Shown: positions 18,131 through 27,689, numbered from the stretch's first letter. The stretch: DNA of 64,000 nt from Rhodopseudomonas boonkerdii (GCF_021184025.1 NZ_CP036537.1:2542001-2606000); one strand, 5' to 3'. Numbers and translations: made by a program. Notes: a model not told the origin generated them from the sequence alone.

Positions 18131-18643
18131 ATGATGAAGTCCGTTGCGACGGTGGAAAGCGTCGATCTCGTTCCCGGCCAGGCTCCGGTTCAGCCGCTGT
18201 ATCTCGAAGCCCTGACGCTGGTTGAACGGCTGCATCGCCGTCTGCTCGACGTCATCAAGGACGAGTTCGACCGTCGCGGCCGTGCCGACATCAACTCGGT
18301 GCAGGCGCTGCTGCTCTACAATATCGGCGACAAGGAATTGACCGCCGGCGAGCTGCGCACCCGTGGCTACTATCTCGGCTCCAACGTTTCTTACAATCTG
18401 AAGAAGCTCGTCGAGCTCGGCTTCCTCGATCATCAGCGTTCGCGCGTCGATCGTCGCTCGGTCCGCATCCGCTTGACTGCGCAAGGCCAGGAAATCCGCC
18501 ACATCGTCGAGGCGCTCTATGCCAAGCATGTGAAGACGGTGGAGCAGGTCGGCGGCATCTCGAACGAGGAATTCGCGACCCTCAACAAGTCGCTGCACCG
18601 CCTCGAGCGCTTCTGGACCGACCAGATCCTGTATCGCCTCTAA
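18131..18643 (+). CDS. ldtR: MarR-family regulator LdtR
   Basis: This 170-residue winged-helix regulator has the highly conserved stretch SVQALLLYNIGDKELT followed by a recognition-helix region GSNVSYNLKKLVELGF and a wing with SRVDRRSVRIRL. It matches LdtR, described in Liberibacter and Sinorhizobium as a regulator of an L,D-transpeptidase and of osmotic stress tolerance. Two ATGs are adjacent at 18131 and 18134. It is transcribed alone and followed by a strong terminator at 18751-18782. Confidence 0.88.
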   Translation: MMKSVATVESVDLVPGQAPVQPLYLEALTLVERLHRRLLDVIKDEFDRRGRADINSVQALLLYNIGDKELTAGELRTRGYYLGSNVSYNLKKLVELGFLDHQRSRVDRRSVRIRLTAQGQEIRHIVEALYAKHVKTVEQVGGISNEEFATLNKSLHRLERFWTDQILYRL

Positions 18644-18952
18644 GAGTTTAGCATTCCGAACCTCCAGGCCGGACACTGTCGCTGACGGATTTTGCCCTCC
18701 GAAAGCAAAGCCGAAATGCACACAAGAGGCATGCGGCTGATTGAAACGATAAAGGCGCCCTCAACGGGCGCCTTTCTTGTTTAGATATGCGATCGCATGG
18801 ATCGTGTGGCGCAGGTGCCAGAGTGATATTCATCGCGCAATGTGGGCATTTCCCATATCTGCGCGATTCCGTGCCCTGATTTGGGAAATGAACTTCCCGC
18901 AATGGAACCAAGTTCCCAGGCATGACTTATCTTTGCAACGGAGATCGGTGCC
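18644..18952. other. 309-bp region after ldtR
   Basis: It contains one intrinsic terminator (18751-18782). After it come roughly 170 bp with no coding evidence, which must include the promoter of the two small genes that follow. No clear -35/-10 pair is seen. Confidence 0.5.
18751..18782 (+). terminator. Intrinsic terminator after ldtR
   Basis: A perfect 10-bp stem AAAGGCGCCC/GGGCGCCTTT with a 5-nt loop is followed by a T-rich tail (CTTGTTT). It lies 107 bp beyond the ldtR stop. Confidence 0.9.
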
Positions 18953-19210
18953 ATGTTGGTCGAACGCGGTCTGAAAGTGATGAATGTCGAGGCAGTGGGC
19001 GATGCTTATGCGATCGCCGCAAACTTCCTGCGGCGCTCCGGCGTCATCCCGGACACTTACGTCACCAATGATCGGCTGCTCGAAATGATCGTGCAGATGT
19101 TTCATCGCGGCGAGGACAACAAGCTCCGTCTCGCCAATCGAGCGATCGCGCAATTCCAGGCTGTCGAACGCGAGGTGAAGCTGTCCGGCACCCATCGCAC
19201 TGCCGTCTAA
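18953..19210 (+). CDS. Small conserved-looking unknown protein
   Basis: This is an 85-residue soluble protein, mostly helical by composition, with no recognised domain. GGAG precedes the ATG at a good distance. It is followed after 12 bp by another small gene of similar length, so the two are probably one operon. Antisense frames here look like shadows, because the plus-strand pair has ribosome-binding sites and tight spacing. Confidence 0.65.
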   Translation: MLVERGLKVMNVEAVGDAYAIAANFLRRSGVIPDTYVTNDRLLEMIVQMFHRGEDNKLRLANRAIAQFQAVEREVKLSGTHRTAV

Positions 19211-19222
19211 GGGGAACGACAC

Positions 19223-19444
19223 ATGCAACTCGCTATCGACCGTATCATGCAGGCTTACAACCTTATGGCCAATCGCGCCGAAGGAGCGAGCGAGGAAGCG
19301 CGCATCAAAGTTACAGAGTATGTGCAATCGCTGTTCGATGGCGGCGAGACCGACATGCAGCGGCTTACGGTTTGCGGCCTGACCTATTTGCGCGAGCGCG
19401 ATGGCAGCAACGATCCGGTGAAAGCGGGTTACACTGGTCTCTAG
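19223..19444 (+). CDS. Small unknown protein, partner of the preceding gene
   Basis: This 73-residue soluble protein is unrecognised. AAGGGGAAC lies just before the ATG, and the gene starts 12 bp after its neighbour. Helical, charged composition with MQLAIDRIMQAYNLMANRA at the N-terminus suggests a compact helical protein. No membrane segment or cysteine motif is seen. Confidence 0.65.
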   Translation: MQLAIDRIMQAYNLMANRAEGASEEARIKVTEYVQSLFDGGETDMQRLTVCGLTYLRERDGSNDPVKAGYTGL

Positions 19445-19506
19445 GTGTGGTTTTGCCGCGTGAACGCCACCTTTGCGGATGGCCGCATTGTGCTGCGATC
19501 GAGACC

Positions 19507-21885
19507 TTATAAGGCCGCGCTCTTCGCATTTTGGATCGTGCGCCAGATGCGCTCGGGCGTCAGCGGCATATCGAGATGCGTCACGCCATAATCCCTCAGC
19601 GCGTCCACCGCCGCATTGACCACTGTGGCGAGGCTGCCCGCACAGCCCGCTTCGCCGCAGCCCTTGCTGCCCAGCGGATTGGTTTTCGCGGGCGACGGAT
19701 GATCGCCGATCAGCATCGGCGGAATGTCGCCGGCGCGCGGCATCGCGTAATCCATGAAGGAACCGGTGATCGGTTGACCCGAGGCGTCGTAGCTGACTTT
19801 CTCCATCAGCGCTTGGCCTATGCCCTGCGCGACGCCGCCATGCAGTTGACCGGCGACGATCATCGGATTGACGATGGTGCCGAAATCGTTGACGGCACTG
19901 TACCGCGCGATGGTGAGCGCGCCAGTGTCGGGATCAATCTCGACTTCCGCGACATGGCAGCCATTGGGAAATGTCGACTGCACATCGCTGCCGGTGTGAT
20001 CCACATCGAGCGACGTCGGCACACCTTCGGGTAGCTGGCCGTTACGCATCCGTTGCGACAGCTCCATGATGTCGATGAAACGGTCGGTGCCGGCAATGGT
20101 GAAACGGCCATCGGCGAATTCAATATCTGCCTCGGACGCCTCCATCAGATGCGCGGCCGCGCTCTTGCCCTTGGCGATGACGAGATCGGATGCCTCGATG
20201 ATTGCCTGGCCCGATGCGGTGATCGAGCGCGAGCCGCCGGTGCCATTGCCCATGCGCACCAGATCGCTGTCATTCTGTTGCAGGCGGATCGCGTCGAACG
20301 GCACGCCGAGCCGCTCCGACAACACCTGTGCGAACGGCGTCGCATGACCCTGGCCGTAGTCTAGCGTACCCGTCGTGACGGTCACCGTGCCATCCGGCTC
20401 GAACGTGACTTTACCAAGTTCGGGCGAGGGGGGCGCGGTGACTTCGAGATAGGAGCCAACGGCGATGCCGCGCAGCTTGCCGTTTTTCCTGGCCTCGCGC
20501 TTGCGCTTGGCAAAGCCGGCATGATCGGAAATCGTCAGGGCCTTCTCGAACACGCCCTGGAAATCGCCGCTGTCATACGTGACACCCGACGCCGCCGCGA
20601 ACGGAAGTTGCGACGGCTTGATGAAATTGCGCTTCCGCAGCGTCAGGCGATCGATGCCCATCTCGTCCGCTGCGCAGTCGATCAGGCGCTCCATAAAATA
20701 GTTGGCCTCGGGTCGGCCGGCGCCGCGATAGGCGCCCATCAGCGTGGTGTTCGTGACGACGCATTTCACATCGACGCCGACCAGTGGTGTGCGATAGACG
20801 CTCGGCAGGTTCTTGCCGGTGTTCAGAGACAGCGGTAACGGCGATACGCCGGTGATATAGGCGCCGAGATTGCCATAGCCGGAAACGCGCACGGCGAGGA
20901 ACTTGCCGTCCTTGTCCAGCGCCAGCTCGGCATGAATCTGTTGCGAGCGGCCATGGCTGTCGGAGAGAAAGCTGGACGAGCGCTCGTCCAGCCATCTCAC
21001 GGGCTTGCCCAATTCCTTCGCTGCATGCAGCAGGCAGATATATTCGGGATAGCTGACATTCTTCATCCCGAAAGAGCCGCCGACATTGCCGGTGAGAATG
21101 CGCACTTTTTCCGCGGGCACGTCGAGATGCCGGGCCAGCGTCGCGCGATTGCCGGCGACGCCTTGGGTAGGCACCTGAAGGATATAACGCTCGCTCTTCT
21201 TGTCATAAGATGCCAGGGCGCAACGCGGCTCCATCGAGACGACCGCAACGCGGGTGTTCTCGATATCGAGCTTTGTCACATGCGCGGCCGAAGCGAAGGC
21301 CGCATCGATCGCATCAGTATCGCCGTAGTGATAATCGAGCGCGACATTGTTCGGAATGTGCGGATAGAGTTGCGGCGCGCCGGGCTTCGCCGCATCCTCG
21401 GCCGATGTCACCGCCGGCAATGGATCGATATCGAGCTCGATGGCCTCTCCCGCATCGCGCGCCTGCGCCAAGGTTTCGGCGACGACGAAAGCGACGGGAT
21501 CGCCGACATAACGCACGCGGTCGGTCATCAGTGCCTGCCGATTGGTTTGCAGCAGCGGCGAGCCATCACGGTTCTTCAGCGGAATGCCGACGGTGAACGG
21601 CTTGTAACCGGCAGCGGCGATATCCGCGCCGGTCCAGACACCTCGCACGCCAGGCATCGCCTTGGCCGCCTCGGCGTCGATCTTGCGGATCACGCCATGG
21701 GCATGGGAGCTGCGGACGACCCAGGCATAGAGTTGGCCGGGCAAATGGAGATCGTCGGTATAGCGACCCTTGCCGCGCACCAGCGTGTCATCCTCTTTCC
21801 GCCGAACGGGCTGGCCGACCCCGTATTTCTGCATTGCAATGGAATTGTCGCGGGAGCCGGTAAAATCCTGCATGGGGGCGTCCAT
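19507..21885 (-). CDS. Orphan molybdopterin-binding large subunit (xanthine dehydrogenase / form-II CoxL family)
   Basis: This 792-residue protein has the two large-subunit domains: an N-terminal aldehyde-oxidase-type hammerhead (KYGVGQPVRRKEDDTLVRGK through the first 130 residues) and the molybdopterin-binding domain with GSFGMKN, AYRGAGRPEA and the C-terminal GCGEAGCAGS carrying the catalytic Glu. The AYRGAGR loop is the form-II type, not the AYxCSFR loop of true CO dehydrogenase, so the substrate is probably an aldehyde or N-heterocycle. The FAD and 2Fe-2S subunits normally encoded beside it are absent on both sides. Confidence 0.88.
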   Translation of the reverse strand: MDAPMQDFTGSRDNSIAMQKYGVGQPVRRKEDDTLVRGKGRYTDDLHLPGQLYAWVVRSSHAHGVIRKIDAEAAKAMPGVRGVWTGADIAAAGYKPFTVGIPLKNRDGSPLLQTNRQALMTDRVRYVGDPVAFVVAETLAQARDAGEAIELDIDPLPAVTSAEDAAKPGAPQLYPHIPNNVALDYHYGDTDAIDAAFASAAHVTKLDIENTRVAVVSMEPRCALASYDKKSERYILQVPTQGVAGNRATLARHLDVPAEKVRILTGNVGGSFGMKNVSYPEYICLLHAAKELGKPVRWLDERSSSFLSDSHGRSQQIHAELALDKDGKFLAVRVSGYGNLGAYITGVSPLPLSLNTGKNLPSVYRTPLVGVDVKCVVTNTTLMGAYRGAGRPEANYFMERLIDCAADEMGIDRLTLRKRNFIKPSQLPFAAASGVTYDSGDFQGVFEKALTISDHAGFAKRKREARKNGKLRGIAVGSYLEVTAPPSPELGKVTFEPDGTVTVTTGTLDYGQGHATPFAQVLSERLGVPFDAIRLQQNDSDLVRMGNGTGGSRSITASGQAIIEASDLVIAKGKSAAAHLMEASEADIEFADGRFTIAGTDRFIDIMELSQRMRNGQLPEGVPTSLDVDHTGSDVQSTFPNGCHVAEVEIDPDTGALTIARYSAVNDFGTIVNPMIVAGQLHGGVAQGIGQALMEKVSYDASGQPITGSFMDYAMPRAGDIPPMLIGDHPSPAKTNPLGSKGCGEAGCAGSLATVVNAAVDALRDYGVTHLDMPLTPERIWRTIQNAKSAAL

Positions 21886-22071
21886 TTGACTGTCGGGGAC
21901 CGGTGGGCTCGCGATCCACCGGCGATAACCTGAAATAGGACGCCTGACAGAACGTCACAACGTCCGATTGGGCATGGGGCCGGTGCGACGGTTGCGCCAA
22001 TCTCGTGCCCTGCTAAAGTTTCCGTGAGAATGGTTTCCATGTCGGCGAAAAGCCGCGGAAAGACCGATTTA

Positions 22072-23139
22072 ATGGATGACACCACGCGGCTCCGTGCTTC
22101 GCCGGAGCCGATCGACGTGCAGGGATCGGAGCAAGGGGCCATGGTGGCTGCGCGCGCGAGCGACGCGGCCAATCCAGCCGTCTACGCCGCGCTCGATCTG
22201 GGCACCAATAATTGCCGCTTGCTGATTGCCGCGCCTACCGGCGACAGCTTTCGCGTGATCGATTCGTTTTCGCGGATCATCCGTCTCGGTGAGGGTGTAT
22301 CGACGTCGGGCTTGATATCCGATGCCGCGATCAATCGTGCCATCTCGGCGCTCTCGATCTGCCGTGACAAGATTCGCGCTCGTGAGGCCACGCGGCTGCG
22401 TCTGATCGCGACGGAAGCCTGTCGCGCGGCGTCGAATTCCGATGAATTTCTCGGCCGAGTCGCGGATGCCACCGGCATTACGCTGGAGATCATCGACCGC
22501 GAGACCGAGGCCGGCCTCGCCGTGATCGGTTGCTCGCCGCTGATCGATCCCAAAGGGCGTGGAGCTATTCTGTTCGATATCGGCGGTGGTTCGTCGGAAC
22601 TGGTTCGGATCGAGCGCAATGCGGCCGATCCGAACGGTGTGCCGCTGATTAAGGCATGGATGTCGATCCCGCTCGGTGTGGTGACATTGGCCGAAAAATT
22701 CGGCGGCAAGAATGTCACGCGCGAATCCTACGATTTGATGGTCGCCGAGGTTGCTCAGCACGTCGCGCCCTTCGCCGCCGAGCATGGCCTCGATCTCGAC
22801 GGCATGCATCTGCTCGGCACCTCCGGTACGGTGACGACACTGGCCGGCATCCATCAGGGCCTGCTGCGCTACGACCGTCGCCGCATCGACGGCATCTGGC
22901 TCGACAATGCCGAACTCGACGCGACCATCGTAAAGCTGATGGGGTTGAGCTATGCCGAGCGGGCGGCAAACCAGTGCATCGGCCCCGATCGCGCCGATCT
23001 CGTCCTGTGTGGTTGCGCTATCCTCGATGCGATCCGGAATGCATTCCCGTTGCCACGCCTGCGGGTTGCTGATCGCGGGCTCCGCGAGGGCATGCTGGTG
23101 GAAATGATGCGTGAGGACGGGGTGATCAGGACGTCGTAA
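22072..23139 (+). CDS. Ppx/GppA-type exopolyphosphatase
   Basis: This enzyme of the ASKHA fold would hydrolyse polyphosphate or the pentaphosphate pppGpp. Motifs are AALDLGTNNCRLLIA (phosphate 1), ATEACRAASN, IDRETEAGLAVIG, FDIGGGSSELV (phosphate 2) and GTSGTVTTLAG. Start choice is open: in-frame GTG 22024, ATG 22030, ATG 22039 and ATG 22072 all precede the domain, which begins about 40 codons after the last. It lies directly upstream of rlmE in the same direction, 66 bp apart. It is shorter than Ppx proteins that carry the C-terminal domain, as is usual for the alphaproteobacterial type. Confidence 0.85.
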   Translation: MDDTTRLRASPEPIDVQGSEQGAMVAARASDAANPAVYAALDLGTNNCRLLIAAPTGDSFRVIDSFSRIIRLGEGVSTSGLISDAAINRAISALSICRDKIRAREATRLRLIATEACRAASNSDEFLGRVADATGITLEIIDRETEAGLAVIGCSPLIDPKGRGAILFDIGGGSSELVRIERNAADPNGVPLIKAWMSIPLGVVTLAEKFGGKNVTRESYDLMVAEVAQHVAPFAAEHGLDLDGMHLLGTSGTVTTLAGIHQGLLRYDRRRIDGIWLDNAELDATIVKLMGLSYAERAANQCIGPDRADLVLCGCAILDAIRNAFPLPRLRVADRGLREGMLVEMMREDGVIRTS

Positions 23140-23205
23140 GGCGTTCGGCTTTTGCGCCGGTCATGCTAAGAGACCGGCAATTATCTCAGGCAAGCAATTG
23201 TACCG

Positions 23206-23907
23206 ATGGCAAAAGACAGCACCGGCCGCATGCGCGTCCAGGTCAAGAGTGCCGGCAGGCTGAAACTGTCGTCAAAACTCTGGCTCGAGCGCCAGCTCAA
23301 CGATCCCTATGTGCAACAGGCCAAGAAAGACGGCCTGCGTTCGCGCGCGGCCTACAAGATCATCGAGATGGACGACAAGCACCGCTTCCTGAAGCCGGGA
23401 GCCTCGGTGGTCGATCTCGGCGCAGCGCCCGGTGGCTGGAGCCAGATTGCCGCGAAACGTGTCGGTTCGGCCGAAGGGAAAGGGCAGGTGGTTGCCATCG
23501 ACCTCCTGGAAATGCCGGAGATCGTCGGTGTCACCTTCACGCAGATGAACTTTCTCGACGCCGATGCGCCGGACCGCCTGAAAGCGATGATGGGCGGCCT
23601 CGCGGATGTCGTGATGTCCGACATGGCGGCCAACACCACCGGTCATCGCAAGACCGATCAACTCCGTATCGTCGGCCTCGTCGAGGACGCCGCCGCCTTC
23701 GCTGCCGATGTGCTCAAGCCTGGCGGCACCTTTATCGCAAAAGTGTTCCAGAGCGGTGCCGACGCTGCCCTGATGACCCAGCTCAAGCGCGACTTCGCTA
23801 CGGTGAAACATGTGAAGCCGGCATCGAGCCGCAAGGATTCCTCCGAACGTTACGTGCTGGCGATGGGATTTCGCGGCGGCCCTGGCGACGCTGGCACCGA
23901 CGCCTAG
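23206..23907 (+). CDS. rlmE: 23S rRNA 2'-O-methyltransferase RlmE (FtsJ/RrmJ)
   Basis: This 233-residue SAM-dependent enzyme methylates the 2'-hydroxyl of U2552 in 23S rRNA. The K-D-K-E catalytic tetrad is visible in [31 protein letters not shown] and DSSERYVLA, and the SAM site in [13 protein letters not shown]. The basic N-terminal extension is usual for alphaproteobacteria. An intrinsic terminator follows at 24034-24068. Confidence 0.95.
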   Translation: MAKDSTGRMRVQVKSAGRLKLSSKLWLERQLNDPYVQQAKKDGLRSRAAYKIIEMDDKHRFLKPGASVVDLGAAPGGWSQIAAKRVGSAEGKGQVVAIDLLEMPEIVGVTFTQMNFLDADAPDRLKAMMGGLADVVMSDMAANTTGHRKTDQLRIVGLVEDAAAFAADVLKPGGTFIAKVFQSGADAALMTQLKRDFATVKHVKPASSRKDSSERYVLAMGFRGGPGDAGTDA

Positions 23908-24033
23908 GGGCGTATTGGGGCCGGCCGTGTTCTCAGACTAAAATGCGCGAGCATCACCCGAATGGGGGATGCCGGCAGAGCCTTAAGCGTTCAATGTCGG
24001 GGAGTTGAGCCAATTCACCATTCAACACCTCCT

Positions 24034-24068
24034 GCCCCCGGCATTCGTCACGCCGGGGGCTTTTGTTT
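24034..24068 (+). terminator. Intrinsic terminator after rlmE
   Basis: The stem GCCCCCGGC (24034-24042) pairs perfectly with GCCGGGGGC (24052-24060) over a 9-nt loop. It is followed by TTTTGTTT. Confidence 0.9.
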
Positions 24069-24113
24069 GTCGGTATCGCGCCGGTTGGCCTGGCAGACGC
24101 TCCGGTTGCGTTG

Positions 24114-24125
24114 CCCCAAATGGGG
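24114..24125. promoter_or_regulatory. Palindrome CCCCA-N2-TGGGG upstream of the SARP-like regulator
   Basis: The sequence CCCCAAATGGGG lies about 130 bp before the regulator start. An extended version, TACCCCAACTGGGGTA, lies at 27603-27618 before the first autotransporter gene. The shared core suggests that one regulator controls both; LuxR-type or SARP-type binding is inferred. Confidence 0.5.
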
Positions 24126-24253
24126 TATCCCGGATTGATCATGTACCGGTCCGGCAATATGCTGAGACATTGCATAATGATGGGTCATTGCGGGCCATGG
24201 CGGTTGTACTGGCGTTCATGGCGGTCGGCGTGATCGTGCCGGTTTGATGCTGT

Positions 24254-26368
24254 ATGGACGACCAGACGTCATTTGTTCAGGAGCCGGTCAGAGGAGGGAG
24301 GGACACGCCATATCAGGCGCGATCGTTCTCGCTCACGCTGCTTGGCCTGTTCGCGTTGCTGGACGGCCGTTCCGGTGCTCAAATACCTGTTACGTCCCGC
24401 AAAGCCCGCGCCCTGCTGACTTATCTCGTGATGGCGCCGCGCTGCACGGCCGATCGTGTGATGTTGGCGGGCCTGTTGTGGGGCGATAACGCCGATGAAC
24501 AGGCGCGGCAAAGCCTGCGGCAAGCGCTGAGCAGCCTGCGCCGAATCCAGGTAAATGGCGACGGCCTGCTGCAATCCGATGACAAGATCGTCCGGCTGGC
24601 GTGCGAACTCGTCGATGCCGATTGCCTTGATCTGCTGCAATTACCGGACGATGCGGACATCGCCGATCTGATGCGGGTCTGTTCGGCCTATCAGGGGGCG
24701 TTCGGCACCGGGCTGGAAATCGGCGAACCCGCTTTTGACGACTGGCTGCGCGAGGAGCGCCAGCGCGTCATGGATCGTGCGATCGTTCTGCACGATCGCC
24801 TCGTCAAGGCGCTGGAGCGCGACGGCCGGCATCAGGAGGCCCTGATCCAGGCGAACGCGCTGCTGGCCATCAATCCGATCCGCGAGGAAACCCATCGCCT
24901 GATCATCGGGCTCGAGGCCGTGGTGTCCGGGCGGGCGGCTGCGATGCAGCGTTTCGAGGCCTTTCGTATTCTGCTGCGCGAAGAACTCGCCGTGCGGCCG
25001 GAGCCTGCAACGTTCAAGCTGATCGACGAATTGCGGGACCTGCCGGAGACCGCGTCGGTTACAGCGGATGAGGATGCAGTGGTTGTGGCCCGTGTGGCGG
25101 GAACCGTGCCACGCACCGGCCGGCGTGGGATCGTGCTGGCTGCCGGCGGGTTGCTGACGTTGTTGATCGCGGCCGTCGTCGGTGTCGTCATATGGGGCTG
25201 GCCCGGTGACCGAAGCATCGACGACCGGCGCTATGGCCGTGTGTCGGTTTCACTCGCCCCCATCAGCGGCGGCGATCCGGGCAATCAGGAGCTGATCCGC
25301 GCGCTCACCAGCGAAGCCTCGCTGGCGTTTTCGCGTAACAACAGGGTAACACTGATCGAATTCACCCATGCACCAGCTAGACGGCCCGATTATCGTATCA
25401 GTGCGCAGTTCGTATCCGCCGCTCCGGTCGCGCGTATCGACGTTCACCTGACGGCCACCCGCAGCAACGAAACCATATGGTCGGGTTCGATTCCTGCGAA
25501 CCTTGGGCCTCCAACCAAGTTCGCACGCGAACTCTACGGGTATGTAACGTCCGAAATCGTACTGCATCAGGCCAGATTGCTGGCGCGCGCCAGTTCGGTG
25601 CCAGCAAAACTCTGGCGCGGCCGCGCGGCCCAATTGCAAACCCGGCTAGGCACCGAGGATCTGACGGCCATCACGTTATACAAGGAGGTCCTCGCGGAAG
25701 ACCCGACCAATGTGATCGCGCTGCTCGAACTGTCCGATTGCCTCATTCTCCGGGTGGCGCGAAACGCCAGTCCGCAGCGCGCCGAGGATATCGCTGCGAT
25801 CAGCGACCTGCTGATTCGCGTGAAGCCGTTAGTGCCGAACTCGTCCGACATCGCCTTCAAGGAAGGCATGTTGAACAAGCTGCAAACCAATTTCGAGCAG
25901 GCGCTCGGCAATTTCGAGCAATCTGTCCGGCTCGACCCCGCGCATTGGAATGCTGCAGCGCAGTATGCCCATATCATGATCTTCCTCGGACGGCTGCAGG
26001 AGGGCTATCGCCTGATGCAGGAGGCCACACCCAATCTTCTGCCCGATCTGGCCGCTGCCGAGACGGCCTATATCGCCGGGGAGACCGCCCTGGTCGCGGG
26101 ACACTATCCGGAAGCCGCGCAGTATCTCGGCACGGCTGTGACCGGCAATCCGACTGTGGGGCGCATTCAGGCGCTATATGCGGTGGCTCTGTTTCGGGCC
26201 AACCGGCTCGATGAAGCCCGCGCCGCAGCAATCAAGGCGCGGCAGCTCAGCCCGAACTATACGCCGGAGGTCATGAAGCTGCGCGGTGGCCGCACGGCGG
26301 ATCCACGTTACCAGGAGGCGAAAGACCAGATGGTCGAGGCGTTCCGGGCGGTGCGGGCGCTTGAATGA
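24254..26368 (+). CDS. SARP/BTAD-like transcriptional regulator with a transmembrane anchor and TPR-like region
   Basis: This is a 704-residue protein. Residues about 26-105 form an OmpR-type winged helix in the SARP arrangement (TSRKARALLTYLVM...AGLLWGD), followed by a bacterial transcriptional activation domain to about residue 265. One hydrophobic helix lies near residues 295-320 (IVLAAGGLLTLLIAAVVGVV), so the DNA-binding part is cytoplasmic and the remaining 380 residues probably periplasmic. The C-terminal part looks like tetratricopeptide repeats. The layout resembles CadC-like one-component membrane regulators. It is followed 76 bp later by a LuxR-type regulator and then the esterase autotransporters, which may be its targets. 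Confidence 0.78.
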   Translation: MDDQTSFVQEPVRGGRDTPYQARSFSLTLLGLFALLDGRSGAQIPVTSRKARALLTYLVMAPRCTADRVMLAGLLWGDNADEQARQSLRQALSSLRRIQVNGDGLLQSDDKIVRLACELVDADCLDLLQLPDDADIADLMRVCSAYQGAFGTGLEIGEPAFDDWLREERQRVMDRAIVLHDRLVKALERDGRHQEALIQANALLAINPIREETHRLIIGLEAVVSGRAAAMQRFEAFRILLREELAVRPEPATFKLIDELRDLPETASVTADEDAVVVARVAGTVPRTGRRGIVLAAGGLLTLLIAAVVGVVIWGWPGDRSIDDRRYGRVSVSLAPISGGDPGNQELIRALTSEASLAFSRNNRVTLIEFTHAPARRPDYRISAQFVSAAPVARIDVHLTATRSNETIWSGSIPANLGPPTKFARELYGYVTSEIVLHQARLLARASSVPAKLWRGRAAQLQTRLGTEDLTAITLYKEVLAEDPTNVIALLELSDCLILRVARNASPQRAEDIAAISDLLIRVKPLVPNSSDIAFKEGMLNKLQTNFEQALGNFEQSVRLDPAHWNAAAQYAHIMIFLGRLQEGYRLMQEATPNLLPDLAAAETAYIAGETALVAGHYPEAAQYLGTAVTGNPTVGRIQALYAVALFRANRLDEARAAAIKARQLSPNYTPEVMKLRGGRTADPRYQEAKDQMVEAFRAVRALE

Positions 26369-26444
26369 GGTGATTTGCAGCATTTTGTGCCGCATCACCC
26401 CGCTTTGACGCTGGTTTGACGCCCCGGCGCTTATAGCCCGCGCC

Positions 26445-27542
26445 ATGAGCAACACCAGAATCTCCTTCGAACAGGCGTCGCGGTCTCTGCTGGATGCGGC
26501 AGTCGATCCGTCGCGCTGGACCGCGACCATGGATCTCCTCGGCGAATACGCCGGGGCCACGGGCGCGGTGCTGCTTCCCGTCAAGGGGCAAAGCCCGGGG
26601 ACGCCGCATTCGCAATCTCTGACCGAGGCGCTCGAAGCCTATTTCCGCGATGGCTGGCACGAACGCGACGAAAGACAACGCGGTCTTCCGATGATTCCGC
26701 TGCGCGGGATTTTTGTCGACCAGGATTTTGCCAGCCCCGAAGAACTTGCGTCTTCCGACTACTATCGCGGCCTGCTTGCGCGCTATGACTGCAACTGGTC
26801 GGCTGTGGTAGGCTTTCTCGATCCGGTCGATGAATGGTGCCTTGTTTTCGAGCGCGGCGATCGCCACGGTTTTTTCGACCGCGCGGCGCAGGATGATCTC
26901 GTCAGGTTTGCCAAGCCGCTCAGCCAGGCGGCGGCCATCGCGCGCAGCCTGTCTTATGCGAGCGCTGTGGGGGCGCTCGACGCCTATCAGGCGATCGGCT
27001 GCGCCAGCTTCCTGATCGACCATGCCGGCCTTGTGGTGCGCCATAACCAGAAAGCACAGGATCTGATCGGACACGGGCTCGAATTGCATCGCCGCGAATT
27101 GCGGTCGATGTATCCGCCCGACAATGCCGAACTCGAAGCATTGATCGCTTCGCATCGGCCGGGACAAGTGGCGCAGATTCCGCAACGTGATCTCGCGTTG
27201 GTTCATCGCCGCGGCAAGCGGCCGCTGATCCTGCGCGCCATCAAGCTGGAAGGCATCGCCGCCTCAGTGTTCGCTCGGGGCGCGATCCTGTTGCTGGTCT
27301 CCGATCCCGATGCGCGCGGCGCACCGACGGCGCCAGAGACCCTGACCAGAGTGTTCGGCCTGACCGAAACCGAAGCCATGCTCGCCTTGCATCTGGAGCA
27401 GGAATTGCCGCTGTCCGACGTGGCGGCGCGGATGTCGATTTCCGTGGAAACGGCGCGGACGCATCTCAAGCGCGTTCTGATGAAAACGCAGACCCATCGC
27501 CAGCAGGAACTGCTGATGTTGTTGCGCCGCCTGGCACCGTGA
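26445..27542 (+). CDS. LuxR-family HTH transcriptional regulator
   Basis: This 365-residue protein has a C-terminal LuxR-type helix-turn-helix (from about residue 303: FGLTETEAMLALHL, LSDVAARMSISVETARTHLKRVLMKT). The N-terminal 290 residues are an unassigned sensor region with no membrane segment. It lies between the SARP-like regulator and the autotransporter pair, all in one direction. It is a good candidate to bind the CCCCA-N2-TGGGG palindromes on both sides. Confidence 0.82.
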   Translation: MSNTRISFEQASRSLLDAAVDPSRWTATMDLLGEYAGATGAVLLPVKGQSPGTPHSQSLTEALEAYFRDGWHERDERQRGLPMIPLRGIFVDQDFASPEELASSDYYRGLLARYDCNWSAVVGFLDPVDEWCLVFERGDRHGFFDRAAQDDLVRFAKPLSQAAAIARSLSYASAVGALDAYQAIGCASFLIDHAGLVVRHNQKAQDLIGHGLELHRRELRSMYPPDNAELEALIASHRPGQVAQIPQRDLALVHRRGKRPLILRAIKLEGIAASVFARGAILLLVSDPDARGAPTAPETLTRVFGLTETEAMLALHLEQELPLSDVAARMSISVETARTHLKRVLMKTQTHRQQELLMLLRRLAP

Positions 27543-27602
27543 GGGAGATGCCGTCGCCAGCATGATGCAGCTCAGTCACACCGCCATGAAATAGAAGCAA
27601 GC

Positions 27603-27618
27603 TACCCCAACTGGGGTA
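27603..27618. promoter_or_regulatory. Palindrome TACCCCA-N2-TGGGGTA upstream of the first autotransporter
   Basis: This is a perfect 7-bp inverted repeat with a 2-bp centre, 72 bp before the autotransporter start codon. Its core matches the site at 24114-24125. The position is compatible with an activator site just upstream of a promoter. Confidence 0.55.
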
Positions 27619-27689
27619 CGACCACCGAACCCACCGCGCGCTAAGCGCAGTTCATTGGCTGTCTACTTTACGTATTACCTGGGGGATTC

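Larger units (their letters stand above)
23908..24253. other. 346-bp region between rlmE and the SARP-like regulator
   Basis: It holds the intrinsic terminator at 24034-24068 and the palindrome CCCCAAATGGGG at 24114-24125. No gene is seen. Part of it must carry the promoter of the regulator gene that starts at 24254. Confidence 0.6.

Noticed and set aside
23951..23970. Third copy of the CCCCA-N2-TGGGG palindrome after rlmE
   Set aside because: The sequence ACCCGAATGGGGGA is only loosely similar and its arms do not match well, so it was not counted as a site.
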